Of a stretch of 64,000 bases of DNA, positions 52,997-64,000 are shown piece after piece. The notes below the pieces were generated by a model. That model was not told the origin of the DNA. It ran no database searches and was given only the letters and a program-made list of their open reading frames with translations. The number at the start of each line of letters is the position of its first letter. Position 1 is the first letter of the stretch. Made by a program: the position numbers and the translations under genes. Origin of the DNA: Brachypodius melanocephalos (taxonomy: Eukaryota; Chordata; Aves; Passeriformes; Pycnonotidae); NCBI GenBank assembly GCA_013398615.1, contig VZSR01001479.1, forward strand, positions 13,330,484 through 13,394,483. The letters run 5' to 3'.

Positions 52997-54416
52997 GAAA
53001 TAATGGAATCTTTAGAATATATCCATCCATCTCATATTTTTGGGGGGAATTTTAAGGCCAAATGAGGACTGTCAGAATTTTTGATTTTCATTTGACCTGC
53101 ACGTGTGGATATGAAGTCATACAGGTGCTGGAACTGTGAGTTTGAATAGAGAAGGGGAAATCACAGGTACCTGGATGGACAGGTCAAACTCTTCCAAAGC
53201 TCTTGAGAACCTCAGATTTCTGATTATTTAAACAGTGTACATACTCTTCTTTAATGAGGAAAAAAAAAATCAGAGATTTTTAATCCAAAGAGAGAGTAAA
53301 GGCCAGTAGGACTGAGACGATAAAAAAACTCTATCTTTCAACATTATTGTGAAGCCAGTTTTTAAAAATAATTGGATGTAGAGGCAATATAAGGTTTAGA
53401 AGCCCGTATTGTTTTGGAAATGCGTAATAGCCCACTTTTTTTTACTTAGAATGATTTTATTCTTCAAGTTTGGCACATGCATAATTATTCACATAACAGA
53501 GGCCAGGGGGAGCTATCCCACATTACTTTCACTGCTGAGATTTTTGCTGAAGTCACGGGGAGTTGTGGCTTTGCCAGGAATGTAGGACTGAACTGAAAGT
53601 ATTCTTTAAATACCTTAAAATATGTCAATTTTGTCTCTGTTAGTTTATTTCACTTATTATTAGGAGATCTTTTTGCAGGAATGCAGTAAGACCTCTGTCG
53701 CTCTATTTGAGGCCTGATTTCTGGCACACACTTTCAACTGCATTGGAACCTGATGACATGGAAAAAAGTCTTTTTAGTTTATGTCACCCATGTAGTTGAA
53801 AGTGAACGAAAAATAGATGGCTCTGTACATTAGATGCAGCATATGAATGTAATAATAGCTGAAGTCCACCTGTAAACTCAACCCTTTTACCAATGGCAGA
53901 GCATGCAAAAAACCAAAATGTTCACATCACAGCCTATAAAATATATGTCCTTTGTTGTGAGGCAGAAGATGAAAGGATATTAGCATGAAGCAAACTAAGA
54001 ATCTACTTGTTCTTTTAAATTTGTTTCCTTGTGGCTTACTGTTACTTCTCTTCAGTTTTAATACAAACTTTCATTTTGGCTTTATTGGCAATTTTTATAT
54101 TTAAATTTTAATACAAGACTAAGAGAGTAGAGAGGTGACTATGTCACCTGCCTGTTCATCCAGCTTTCACAGGTTAAGGGCATTGCCTAAACAAAGGCCA
54201 AATCATCAACTATGTTCTCACCTTTCTACTTCTGTGATTTGAAACTTCCTTCCTGACCTGATAAAACCTTGCTGTTCCTGTCCTGAGCTACATAAACATG
54301 AAATATTACCACTAAAAGTAATGTCAAGCTTAAGCCAAATTTCAATTGAGGTGTGAGAACTGAGCGTGAATGGTTTAGAACAATGCATAATTTAATTTTA
54401 CTGAGCTGTTCGCAGA

Positions 54417-54550
54417 AACACAGAATTGTTGAGGTTGGAAGGGACCTCTGGAGATCATCAAGTCTAACCTGCCTGCCAAGGTAGGGTCACCTAGAGCAGG
54501 TGACACAGGAACTCACATGTTGTGAGCTTTGAAGGATGTTCTCAGGGACA
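54417..54550 (-). mobile_element. CR1 retrotransposon 3' end
   Basis: The + strand reads cagaattgttgaggttggaa, then gggacctctggagatcatca, and a ctagagcaggt block. These are diagnostic of the 3' end of avian CR1 elements in reverse orientation. Similarity fades after about 54550, as expected for a 5'-truncated, aged copy. Confidence 0.93.
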
Positions 54551-55638
54551 TTTTCAGTATGTGTGGTAATATTTAGTCAAACAATTCTACTGGTAGGAAA
54601 AACTGCGTGACTAAATCCCCTTGCGTGGGCCAAATCCTGTGCTGTTCCTGTCTGCAGCACAGATTATCTATGACTTGTTTTCCTCATTTAAGGCATCCCC
54701 CAACTCAGAGGGAGGATAGAGATGTTCCCTAGAGTAGCATTGCAGTAGCTTTGCTTTCAGTCTTCTCTGCTCCTTCTGGTCAGAGTACATGGCTCACAGT
54801 GCAACAGTTTGAAATTACAGTGTCAGAAACTATTTTCAATTGGAGTTCCCAGGGATAGGCCTCTTGGAGGTCAGGACAGCTTGGGGCAAGTGTCCCAGGT
54901 TATGTGGTTTTCCTAAGCTAAGAGGGATAAGAGTCTACCTCCCATGCAACCAAAATATCAATTGGGGTTGAACAGAAAAATTTTAAGTTCTCAGACACTC
55001 AGATGTTGGTAAACAAAGGCCTGTAGTTCTCATTGTAAAGGAACAAGATTGGTAGCAGCAGTTGTGGCCCTATCTCATTGAAAACAAAAAGGAGAATGGT
55101 ATTCAGGTCCATGAAAAGGGGATTTTAATGATGCTAAGCTGCCCCAAGATCGTGTTTTCACTACACTGCTTTCAATAATAAAAATATTATAAATGCACTT
55201 TTCATTCAGAATGTCCTTATGTTTACATAGGATCCCAGGAAGTCCTAAAATGTGTGCATACTTACCATGTTTCATGTTGAAGACAATTAATTACCTTTTG
55301 CTATTCTTTTGGGAGAGGAATCAGAGTATTCCACTTCTGCAGGTGGTTAAGTTCCCAGTGAAGTAGTGTCTTATGACATCTATCTGTATAGGGATCAACA
55401 TGAGGTGAATGTCATTAAAACACCCAAGAGACATCAGAGATAAGAGCTGCTTTTTCAACTAATTGAATTTAAAAATCCATGATTTCAGTAAAGTTCTTCC
55501 AGGAAGATAAATCAAGGCTGAGGGGGAGTCATCATGTCAATTGCTCAAGTTTAAATTTTCTTGTAAGCAAGTCTATCAGGGAAATTGTTAACTAGCACTT
55601 CATATTCTTGAGGAGAAGATCATACTTCTGTATTAAAT

Positions 55639-55688
55639 GTTCTTCAACATATATAGATATGTTGAGTGTTCTTCAACATGTATAGATA
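55639..55688. repeat. 29-bp-period direct duplication
   Basis: gttcttcaacatatatagata is followed 29 bp later by gttcttcaacatgtatagata. One mismatch suggests a fairly recent slippage event. Confidence 0.88.
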
Positions 55689-57097
55689 CCCATTCTACCA
55701 TATTTTCTCAACAGTGTGAGGTTCTGCCAGTTTTTACTAATGACGTATGGTCACCTGCAAGTTTTCTTCTGTGTTGTTTTGTGTGTTTGTTCCAGAGTAG
55801 CAAAAAATCACAATTCTTGCATGGCTGCTTGACTCTATGGTATATAATACAGTATTCTCCTTGGTAGCTATAGAGTGTCCTTACCTAAATATCCACACAT
55901 CTTCTGTTCTTGAGGAAAGGCCTATGATTGGCAGACTACTTTTTTTCTCTTCAGTGTTTCCATATATTCTTTATGTTTTTTTAGAATTTCGAGCCTGGAA
56001 AAAAAATTTACCCACATCTCTTCAGAAAAGAAAGTTGAGAATAAAAGGAAGGGGAGTATATTAAAAAACCCATAGAGAATGGACAAAATGCCATGTAGTA
56101 TGAAACTTGAACTTGACACAAGCTAGCAAGGAGTTTTATTACAGAGAAAATGTGGGGGAGAAAAAAAAAAGAAGAAGAAGAAAAAATCACATTATCTGTG
56201 GCCTGCTTGATAGAGTTTCTTATCTGAATCACCAATATAAATGCAGCCCACAGTAGTAAGGACTGAAAGGCATCAGTTGCTATCAGATGGTTGTTCACTA
56301 ACCATTGTAAATGCACTCATCTACAGTAACTACATGTCCACAAATATCTAGTCAAGAGTGATTGGCACCCTGGTTGCCACTATTAGTATATACATTAAGG
56401 TACTGAGGGGCATGAAGAATGAATTATCCCCTCAAATCATGAGGTAATCACACCAAAATAGGGCTGAGCGTGTTGGCAACATTGCATGAGAAAATTGACT
56501 GCTGCTATCCTTGCGGGACCCATGCTGGAGATGAAGGGTTGCACTCTTGAGAGATGACAACTCTGTACAGTCTGGGCCATTGTATTTAAACAGCGTTGGA
56601 GAGAGGGACGAGGTAGGGTCTTGTGAATCTTTAAAGGGGTAGATAGAGATAAAGATAGGAATATAGCAAACATGTATAATAGGGAAGAATTAATGCCAAA
56701 ACTGTGAAGGTAGAAGGAAAAAAAATACCCTTAATAGTAACACCTGAAATACTATAGAAAACATTTTTAAAAATGTGTATACATGTAAAATGCTAACTTT
56801 TTATCTTGATCCTCATTTCAGATACAGTATTGTTTTAATAGGTAGCGTGTATGATTGATTGATTTCAGCTATGTAAGGAGTTGTTTCATGCTGATAATTT
56901 AGCTTTAGTTTAGATTGTATTTCATTTTGTGTCTTTTTAAATGTTAAAAGCACCTGAACTGCATAGAAATGTAGACCACAGTTTCTCTTTTACAGCATTG
57001 TGTAAACATATGTAATTAGCCTTGTACTTATCTGCATTAGTATCATTAGAATTGAAAACCCATTTTAATCTGGATTCTGTTCTCTTCTCAATGTCAG

Positions 57098-57161
57098 CCT
57101 GTTTCTGGACCAGTACAGAGCTAGCCTTGTTGATGCAATAAAGAGATTACTCCAACCCAGT
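57098..57161 (+). CDS. CAMKMT: CAMKMT coding exon (exon 9 equivalent)
   Basis: This 64-bp exon follows the acceptor ttctcaatgtcag. Its first base completes Cys, and it then reads LFLDQYRASLVDAIKRLLQPS in phase 0 up to the donor agt|gtaagta. The human exon ends QPR, so the last residue is Ser here rather than Arg. The donor gtaagt fits the consensus perfectly, and the next exon starts in phase 0 with GKAM, which confirms the cut. The segment continues the DCLF motif and provides the helix carrying the conserved LVDAIKRLL before the penultimate strand. Confidence 0.95.
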
Positions 57162-58168
57162 GTAAGTATGTTTCTATTTTCTCCTGAACACTGGCTTCAG
57201 AATAATTAGTCTGTGCACAATGATTGAGAGAGTAATGGAATGGCAGGATTAATGTCATGTAATACTTTAATACTTATTATGTCCAACTTCAATTGAGTCT
57301 TCTAATCTATCAGATTCTTTCCTAATCATAAACTAGGAAACTTCTTATACTTGGCCTTCTGATAAGGAACACAGTGGGTAGTAAAATAAATGAAACCGCT
57401 TCAAAGATAGCGTCAGATTATTTTTATCAAAGCGTTTCTCAAGTACTTTCCTTTGATAATAATGTCTTCATATTAAAGTAAAATACGATATTGAAAGTTT
57501 TTATGTTGGCTTCTGTCATTTTTAATCCCTTCAATTGTAACCTTTGTCATTGTGTATTTACTTATTATGAAAGAATATTTTTTCCTTTTCATTTATGTTT
57601 ATATAAAATGAACAAATCCCTTATATGTATACTGTGGCTTAAAACATTTTTTCATTAAGTAAGTTCTGTGTTTACATGTTTTATATCTTAGAAAATAATG
57701 AAATTATGCTCTTCATAAAATGATTACATGTTCTACATGAGTGTCACTCAGGAGACATTTTATCAATCTAAATCTATTGGGCTGTTTAAATCAGAGATAC
57801 TTACAGGCAAACAAGGGTCTGTTACATGCATATATGAAATATATATATCTTCTCAAATATTTTAAAAAGAGAAGATATCAAAAGAAGAAAAGGAGAAAAT
57901 ATTAAGTAATTGCTCTAAGTAGGATTTTGAAACAGAAATTCTGTCATTTGTGTTTAACATCCATATCTTCCAATAAGGTATACTTTCAATTTGAAAACAA
58001 AACATTTTATGGTAGCAGTGTGTTTCCAAACTTAATTTAAAATTTGTAGTGTACTCTTTTGTACAAGAGATTTTCTCTGTAAAAGGAATAGAAGACCCAA
58101 ACGTGCAAAGGCTTAAGAACCCCAGTCATTTTAGTTGTGTAGGTAATCCCATTCTTTGCTTAGAGCGA

Positions 58169-58235
58169 TCAGGTTTCTATTCTTGGTTCTATCATAGACT
58201 TTCCTGAGTGACCTAAGGCAAGTTACTTAAGACTG
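58169..58235 (+). mobile_element. MIR-like ancient SINE relic
   Basis: ggttctatcatagactttcc followed by tgagtgacctaaggcaagtt and acttaa parallels the MIR core (gtgtgaccttgggcaagttacttaa) in forward orientation. Confidence 0.7.
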
Positions 58236-61047
58236 AATTATTTTAATGAGCTGTGAGGCAAGGCTGCCAGGAAGACAGGAGAAATGTAGCCACCCTGAGG
58301 AAAAGGTTACCCAGATATTTCTGTCAGTGGCAGTAAGAAGAGGTTAAGCTCTGAGCTCCTGCTCAGAGTGATGCATTCTGAATTTCATGATATATCAACA
58401 GTTGTCAAAGTGCAATAATTTTTGGGACCACAGGTAATCTGGAACACAAAGCAGATTCCAGTTAAAAATACCAAAAAACAAAAAACTTTTTTCAACCCAG
58501 ATCAATGTCAGCAGCTGGTTCTTCAGGTATTCCTGTGGGCTGCTCTACTGGCTCTGTGAAAGGCCACTGGGGAAGAAAACATGAGTGACAGGAAGAGGGA
58601 TGTGTAAGAGGTGCCCTGGTAGCTGTGGAGTTGTTTGGCTGACTTTAAGCCAAACCTGGCCTGACTTTGTTTCTCTTTAACTCCAATCAGCTAATTCAAA
58701 TTCAGAACATGCCTTTGTATTTCGGAGCATATGAGCTACACTCCTTTGTGAATGTAGATGGAGTAATTGGAGGTGGGGTTTTTGTTGCCTGTCTTCCGAG
58801 TCATGTTTGCGTCTGCACATTGTGATTAACAGCAGAGTCAGTATTAATAACCTAGCACCTGTTTGCTGTGCATTTTAGGCACAGCAAATGCTTCCTACTT
58901 CTTATCAGGAAAGTTAGCTAAAGAAATTCATACTCCACGCTGGAATTTCTGTTGCAGAGTTTTGGACCCCTATCCAAACTGTATTTTTTAACTAAATTCA
59001 GTTGCCTAATTTACTTTATGAATGGCTGTATGGATGGATATCTAGTTATGGGATGGCAAATTATTTAATGGCAAATTATTGTCATTTATAACTAAGAGGA
59101 CAGCAAACTATTGTATAGGATGGGAGCTGGGAGTACAGACACCTTAAATGAGCTCTCTTTTCCAAAAATGGTGTGTTCAGCAGAGGTGCCTTCAAGCATA
59201 TGCTGTCATGGTTTGAAAGACACAAATTAAAACGCATGCTCATTCAAGATCCCAGAAGATGCAGTCACAAGTATGAAATAGTCACCAATGTCACCGCTCT
59301 TGCTAATAACCTGTATAAACCTAAGGATTTTATCTATATTTTTATCTGTCTCTGACTATAATGTCAGAGGACACTTTAATAAATGGCACTATACTTAGGC
59401 TTTTAAAGGACAAATAAATTAATAGCGAGCTTATTTTCCAGTTGCAATAATTAAGAATAGTTTATGGGCATTAGTTTATGCACGAGCTAAGGCATAAACT
59501 TCTTTTTATTAAGCTCTTCTAAATTAATTATTTTGTCTCAAATGTAGAACTAACATTTCCTTTTTGGAAATACTTTGACAAATTGATAAAATTGACATAT
59601 CTATATGCAAGTCATTTTTCAAATATAACTAGGATACAACTAGTATCTGGGGAAAATAATAACCAACAATACCAACAGAAAAAGTGGAGTAAACAGAGAA
59701 TAACAGATATCCTTGCAAAGCTCTCTTGAAGGAGAGATTCAGAAGACATAGTCTGTTCCTACTGTTAATTTAAAATTTATCTGTGGTGTTTCCTTTTTCA
59801 GTAAGGATGATATTAGAATCCTTATGGCACAGAATGATGTGTTTTGGGTAACTTTTTGTTTTCCTTGACAAAAACAGGACTCTGATAATTTCAATCATCT
59901 GATTCCTGGTGTTGACCACATGGACAGTTATGTTGGCACAGGAAGAAATTCATAGAGATAAATGAGCAGCTCACAGAGTTACTGAGTGTTGAAATTTCTC
60001 TCTGAATTTCTTACAGAGGCAAATGTCACCTTTAAACCCATTCAACGGGTTAGGCACAGAAATATTGCATCAAACAAATTTATCTTGAATGGCTATATTT
60101 TATTTCTTTCAATCTATGTGGTTTGATTTGCCAACATTTAGGGGGTTTTAAATATCATTAAAATTTACTTTTAATTTCAGTCTCAGAAGTAGCATTTGTT
60201 TCTTTGCATATAATTAAGAACAAATTTTTGTCAAGGCTTTGATTCTTCTGTGGCCTACCCATTCAAAATCCTAATGAAGTCAATGGGATACTGTTGACCT
60301 GAGATTAGTACCAGCAAATAAGACCACATTTAGTAATAATTGATGAGTAAAGTTAGTCATAGTCACATCCAAAATATCAGTGACTGTCCCATTGTCTTAC
60401 TGTAGCATTTTAGTGGCACTTCAAACTATCAGAACTGGCATTTTTGCTGTGTTTTGTTCACAAGTTTACTGGAAGTGTTTTTCCATCTGAGGAAAGGCCA
60501 TTTTGAATTTTAATCATCCTTTAAATGTCATCCTAGGAGACACTTTTGAATTAGAATTAAATTTGGAATAGTCCATCAAGAGTAGAATCAGGCCACTGGT
60601 CTAATGTTTTTATTGTACAGCAGCCAAGGAATGAAAAACATTTTATAATTAGAAATGAATGCAGCCCCACCACTGGTAGCAGAATCACAGAGATTGGGCA
60701 GATGACAAAAAAGTGTTTTAAACCCAGATTGTGATAGACCAGAATTGACCACGGTACCTGCCAGTTGTGAGGAGATTATTGTGGTATTAAACTTTAATCT
60801 TGATTTCTTGGTGAGTGCAAGATCCATAGGTGTTGTAGATGCACACTAAAGTCAACAGATTAACAGATTTTTACACCAATTAAGGAGCTGGCCAAAAGTA
60901 ACTGTGTAGTGATTTCCATAAAAGCCATTCCCCTTTCTCAAAGTTATTTCAGGATATTTTTTGCTGGATTTTAGACATATTTCTTACTGTAATACATTCT
61001 ATTTTACTGTATTCGTCTCTCAAATTTAATTGAAAGTAATCTTTGGA

Positions 61048-61085
61048 GAATATGAGAAGGAATATGAGAAGAATATGAGAAGGAA
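61048..61085. repeat. Short tandem repeat, gaatatgagaag unit
   Basis: Three copies of a roughly 12-bp unit (gaatatgagaag / gaatatgagaa / gaatatgagaag). Confidence 0.9.
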
Positions 61086-61667
61086 TGACCGCGTGGACTG
61101 CTGACTCCAGGCGGGCAAAGGGGTGCTGCAGTGCGAGCACCTCATCAGAGCTGCTGGCCGGTGTAGGGTCTATAGCCTCCAGCAGTCTCTGTTTATGAGG
61201 TTTACTCACATCTGAAGTTCCCATGTGAATCATATGGTCAGTAAGCCCTGGATGAGGGACATTTTGCCCATTACAGTGTTCATAAAAATGAGGGTCTCCA
61301 GAGGAGTCTTGGCCTTCTTATGCCAGGAAGGGTTTGTGCAGAACAACATTCTGGGGAGCGTGAGATGGTAGCAGGAGGAGCAGGATCCTCAGCTGAAGGC
61401 TCCCTTTGCTGCCCACTTCTGTCTGATGACACTAAAGCATGCCAAGGATGTGAGGGAACCGATTGTGAATTTCCTGTGTTTAATGTTTTTCATCCTGAGC
61501 TGAGCCTATATTCAGACCTAGCATTTACATAAGCAATTCCAGTGCCTTCGGTGGTAGTTACACCCCTTTGCACCTCTTATTTTGCCACAGAATTAAAGCT
61601 ACAGCTCCACGAATGAACAGGAGTTGAGTTGCTTTGGATATTGCCCCAAGACTCCCTTGTGCTTAAA

Positions 61668-61745
61668 TTCCCCATGAGAAAGATGAGAGTAACAGCATTT
61701 CACTATCTCACCGAGCTGTTGTGAGAATAAATACAGTGTTGTGGT
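61668..61745 (+). mobile_element. MIR-like relic, 3' half
   Basis: ccccatgagaaagatgagag followed by atctcaccgagctgttgtga and gaataaata resembles the 3' half of MIR (aaaatggggataataa, then ctcatagggttgttgtgaggattaaat). Diverged; tentative. Confidence 0.5.
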
Positions 61746-63040
61746 GTTAATGGTTGGAATCTTTTAAGTACACATTAGCACCATAGGTACTGACATAGCA
61801 TTTTTATTGCTGCCTCACCGTGCATTGTCTCAGTGTACCTGTGCATGTGTGAGACACAGATTTGTTCCCTATTCTCCTCACTAAGTGTCTGTGTCAGCAT
61901 TGTAACTTTCCAACATTCCTATTGAAATTCTCTGTACTGATCACTCTTTTCCTGTGGCTTACAAGATTGCATTTTCTCAAGCTAAATGTACTTCCACAGC
62001 CTTGAATCCTTTCACAACTTTTTCAGATCCTCAAAAATGCTTTTTGTCTCTTTGCTTGATTACAGCACCTCACAAATTAATCTTAGCTCTCGTTAACATA
62101 GAAGTTAAATTCAGGAACTTACAGTAATCTTCGTGGGTCCCCTCAGTGTGATATGCTGTTGGCTCATATTAACCTTTGTTTACAGCTCTTCAACCACTTT
62201 TCATTCCCTGTGACAGAACACAGTATTCAGCCAATTAGAATTAATTCTGCAAATAAGACTGCAAGAGATGCTCTATCAAGTAGGTTAGGTTTTGGGCAAG
62301 TACTTTGCACAGAATGTCTAAAATCTATCAGTACAAGGTAGAGTCATTTTTGTTTTCTTAAATACAGAAGGATGAATAAAAAATTAGGTAATGGACCATA
62401 ATGTATTGCCTGGGCATCATAAATGGCCTGATCATCTTGCAAGAACCAGAATTAGTGTTCAGGAACATTAATTCTTGATTTAAATGCAATTTACCACTTT
62501 AAGGTCAAATTTAGTTGCACTGCTCAGGTAGTTTAAAATATCTTTGAAAAATTAATGGTTGGGTCTGATTTGCCTCCCATTTTGCCTTTTTTTTTTTTTT
62601 TGTACTGTTGTAATTCCACTGACAGCGAATGGGAAGTACACTTCTATGTGTGGGGGAGAAAAAAGAAAATCATTATTTACAGTATTTGCATGGTCATGAG
62701 CTAACAAATGGATTTTTCATTGAGTGTGTGTTTTGTATGCTTTTTCTGTGTTTTATTTTGGTAATCCACAGACACCATTATTATATGAAAAGAAGCAGAT
62801 GTATTGCAGTTGGCAGTTTGCTAAAGAAAATATTTATTTATTAGTTTCTAGATTGCATTTGTTTAATCACAGAAATCTTGCATATTTTGAGCAATTATTT
62901 GTGTTACCATATCTTAGTATTTTAACAAGAGAACAATTGACTTTTCCAGCTTGAGCATATTAAAAGCTTAGTGAGGTGTACGCTATATCTGGTTCCCTTC
63001 CAGTTTTAAAAATGTATAAATTCTCTTTTTAATGTTCCAG

Positions 63041-63172
63041 GGAAAAGCAATGGTATTTGCTCCACTCCGAGGGAATACTTTAAACCAGTTTTGCAATCTA
63101 GCTGAAAAAGCTGGTTTCTCTATCCAAAGACATGAAAATTATGATGAACACATTTCGAACTTCCACTCCAAG
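63041..63172 (+). CDS. CAMKMT: CAMKMT coding exon, C-terminal core (exon 10 equivalent)
   Basis: This 132-bp exon of 44 whole codons lies between the acceptor taatgttccag and the donor aag|gttagt. It starts GKAMVFAPLRGNTLNQFCNL and continues through AEKAGFSIQRHENYDEHISN to FHSK. Against human I see only Leu for Arg in AP(R/L)RG and Ser for Cys in AGF(C/S)I. GKAMVFAP is the beta-strand-rich part of the fold after the catalytic motif. The human gene has one more coding exon (about 25 residues beginning LKKENPD). I see no match for it between 63173 and 64000, so the stop codon and 3' UTR should lie beyond the window. Confidence 0.96.
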
Positions 63173-64000
63173 GTTAGTTTTCTGCTTGTGTTAGATAACA
63201 CTTTAATCCGCATTGCATTTTGAAGAGATCATGGTCCTTTTGGCAGGTAACCTAAATGTTTGATTAAAGTACTCCTTAGGTGTGCTGTTTCTGAACAGCT
63301 ATTTTTGTATCTGATTATTTTGTGTGGTAGAGCCATCCTTTATCTCTGCACGTCTAGAAGAGTTTTGCAGAAGCATCTCCTGTTTACCCTTTTCATTCAT
63401 AGAAATCCAATTTATGAGAGTCTTTTCTTCTTGTTGTTAGCTGCCTATAAATATACAGCACACAAGCATTTACATTTTAATAAAAAGCCTGCAACTTTTA
63501 AATAGGTTATATACTGAAATGGACTGTAATAAATAGGAGGTGAATGTCTAATTGTATCATATCGTACCATAAATCCTTATCTCTGGCTGCTTTATGGCTG
63601 GGTCAGTTGGCAGCTTCAAACTGCTAAATCTCATACAGAATTTCACAGTTGTGGGGTTGTATGTCAGATCGAGGTGCTACAAGATTTAGGTCAAAAGCAC
63701 TTATCTGAGTGTGATTTCTAAGCTTGCTTACATAAAGCTACTGTTATCAGTCTCCTTTTTTATTATTTATAAGTATGGAGTAATACAGGACATGAAGAGG
63801 AAGGCGCTTCACAGAAAACTTTTTCGTAATTTCTTATTTTCCTGGAGAAGCGCTTATCAAAATCATATTTATTACTTGCAGTTCTGAGATCTCTCTTTCA
63901 TACCTTAAAGAAATTCACTGTTGTAGATCCATGTGACCTTAGACATAACCTCTTGCAATTTTCTAAGAATTGTCCCTGGAAAATACAGACATGTTCAAAA
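63173..64000 (+). other. CAMKMT: CAMKMT intron, 5' part only
   Basis: Starts with donor gttagt and runs off the window. It is AT-rich with no last-exon match. In human the remaining coding exon is short and ends the protein. Confidence 0.85.

Larger units (their letters stand above)
49946..57097 (+). other. CAMKMT: CAMKMT intron (7,152 bp)
   Basis: Donor gtaagt, acceptor aatgtcag. It holds a long A-rich tract (52879-52996), an old CR1 3' end (54417-54550) and a 29-bp-period local duplication (55639-55688). The 131-codon open frame at 50152-50547 starts at TTG and looks random. Confidence 0.9.
57162..63040 (+). other. CAMKMT: CAMKMT intron (5,879 bp)
   Basis: Donor gtaagta, acceptor gttccag. 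It holds two MIR-like relics (58169-58235 and 61668-61745), a short tandem repeat (61048-61085) next to a GC-richer patch (61087-61200), and two stretches resembling old amniote repeats (near 60265 and 62565). No genes were seen. Confidence 0.9.

Noticed and set aside
1..64000. CRISPR arrays, operons, tRNA or rRNA genes, prophage or other new system
   Set aside because: No regularly spaced repeats, no clustered gene-length frames and no tRNA/rRNA signatures were seen; the window is intron-rich vertebrate DNA.

Overview
This window is intronic vertebrate DNA, most likely from a bird, carrying the middle and 3' part of one protein-coding gene on the + strand: CAMKMT (calmodulin-lysine N-methyltransferase, a class I SAM-dependent methyltransferase of the METTL21-like group). 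Seven short coding exons (61, 55, 64, 67, 75, 64 and 132 bp) lie at 26804-26864, 29873-29927, 30982-31045, 36202-36268, 49871-49945, 57098-57161 and 63041-63172. Their splice phases fit together exactly. The 518 nt they contribute read as the last two bases of a Cys codon plus 172 uninterrupted codons, matching roughly residues 126-298 of the human protein as I remember it. The 5' exons (1-3 in human numbering) and the short last exon were not found, so they most likely lie outside the window. The avian assignment rests on two CR1-type 3' ends (54417-54550 and 43271-43310), a low density of recent repeats, and near-human exon sequence in moderate-sized introns.

Layout: 1-26803 is a long, AT-rich, exon-free stretch, probably most of intron 3. 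It holds simple repeats, relics of old SINE-like repeats, two CpG-retaining patches and a 16-bp perfect palindrome. From 26.8 to 31.1 kb three exons sit close together, separated by introns of 3.0 and 1.05 kb, and the DNA around them (29.15-30.96 kb) keeps unusually many CpGs. From 31.0 to 36.2 kb is an intron whose donor and branch site look like those of the minor (U12) spliceosome. From 36.3 to 49.9 kb is the longest complete intron, 13.6 kb. It contains a 38-N assembly gap, a decayed minus-strand CR1/L2-like LINE with recognisable reverse-transcriptase pieces, and a 1.4-kb purine-skewed tract. The rest (49.9-64 kb) is ordinary intron with three more exons.

The exons encode the core of the methyltransferase fold: the SAM-binding motif I (ELGGG), the acidic loop after motif I (LLTDGNEKA), the DIVMCADCLF strand characteristic of this family, and the C-terminal substrate-side region. 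I found no second gene, tRNA, rRNA, CRISPR array or operon, and no sign of a new biological system. The most notable observation is the probable U12-type intron; the others are relic transposons and candidate non-coding regulatory DNA.
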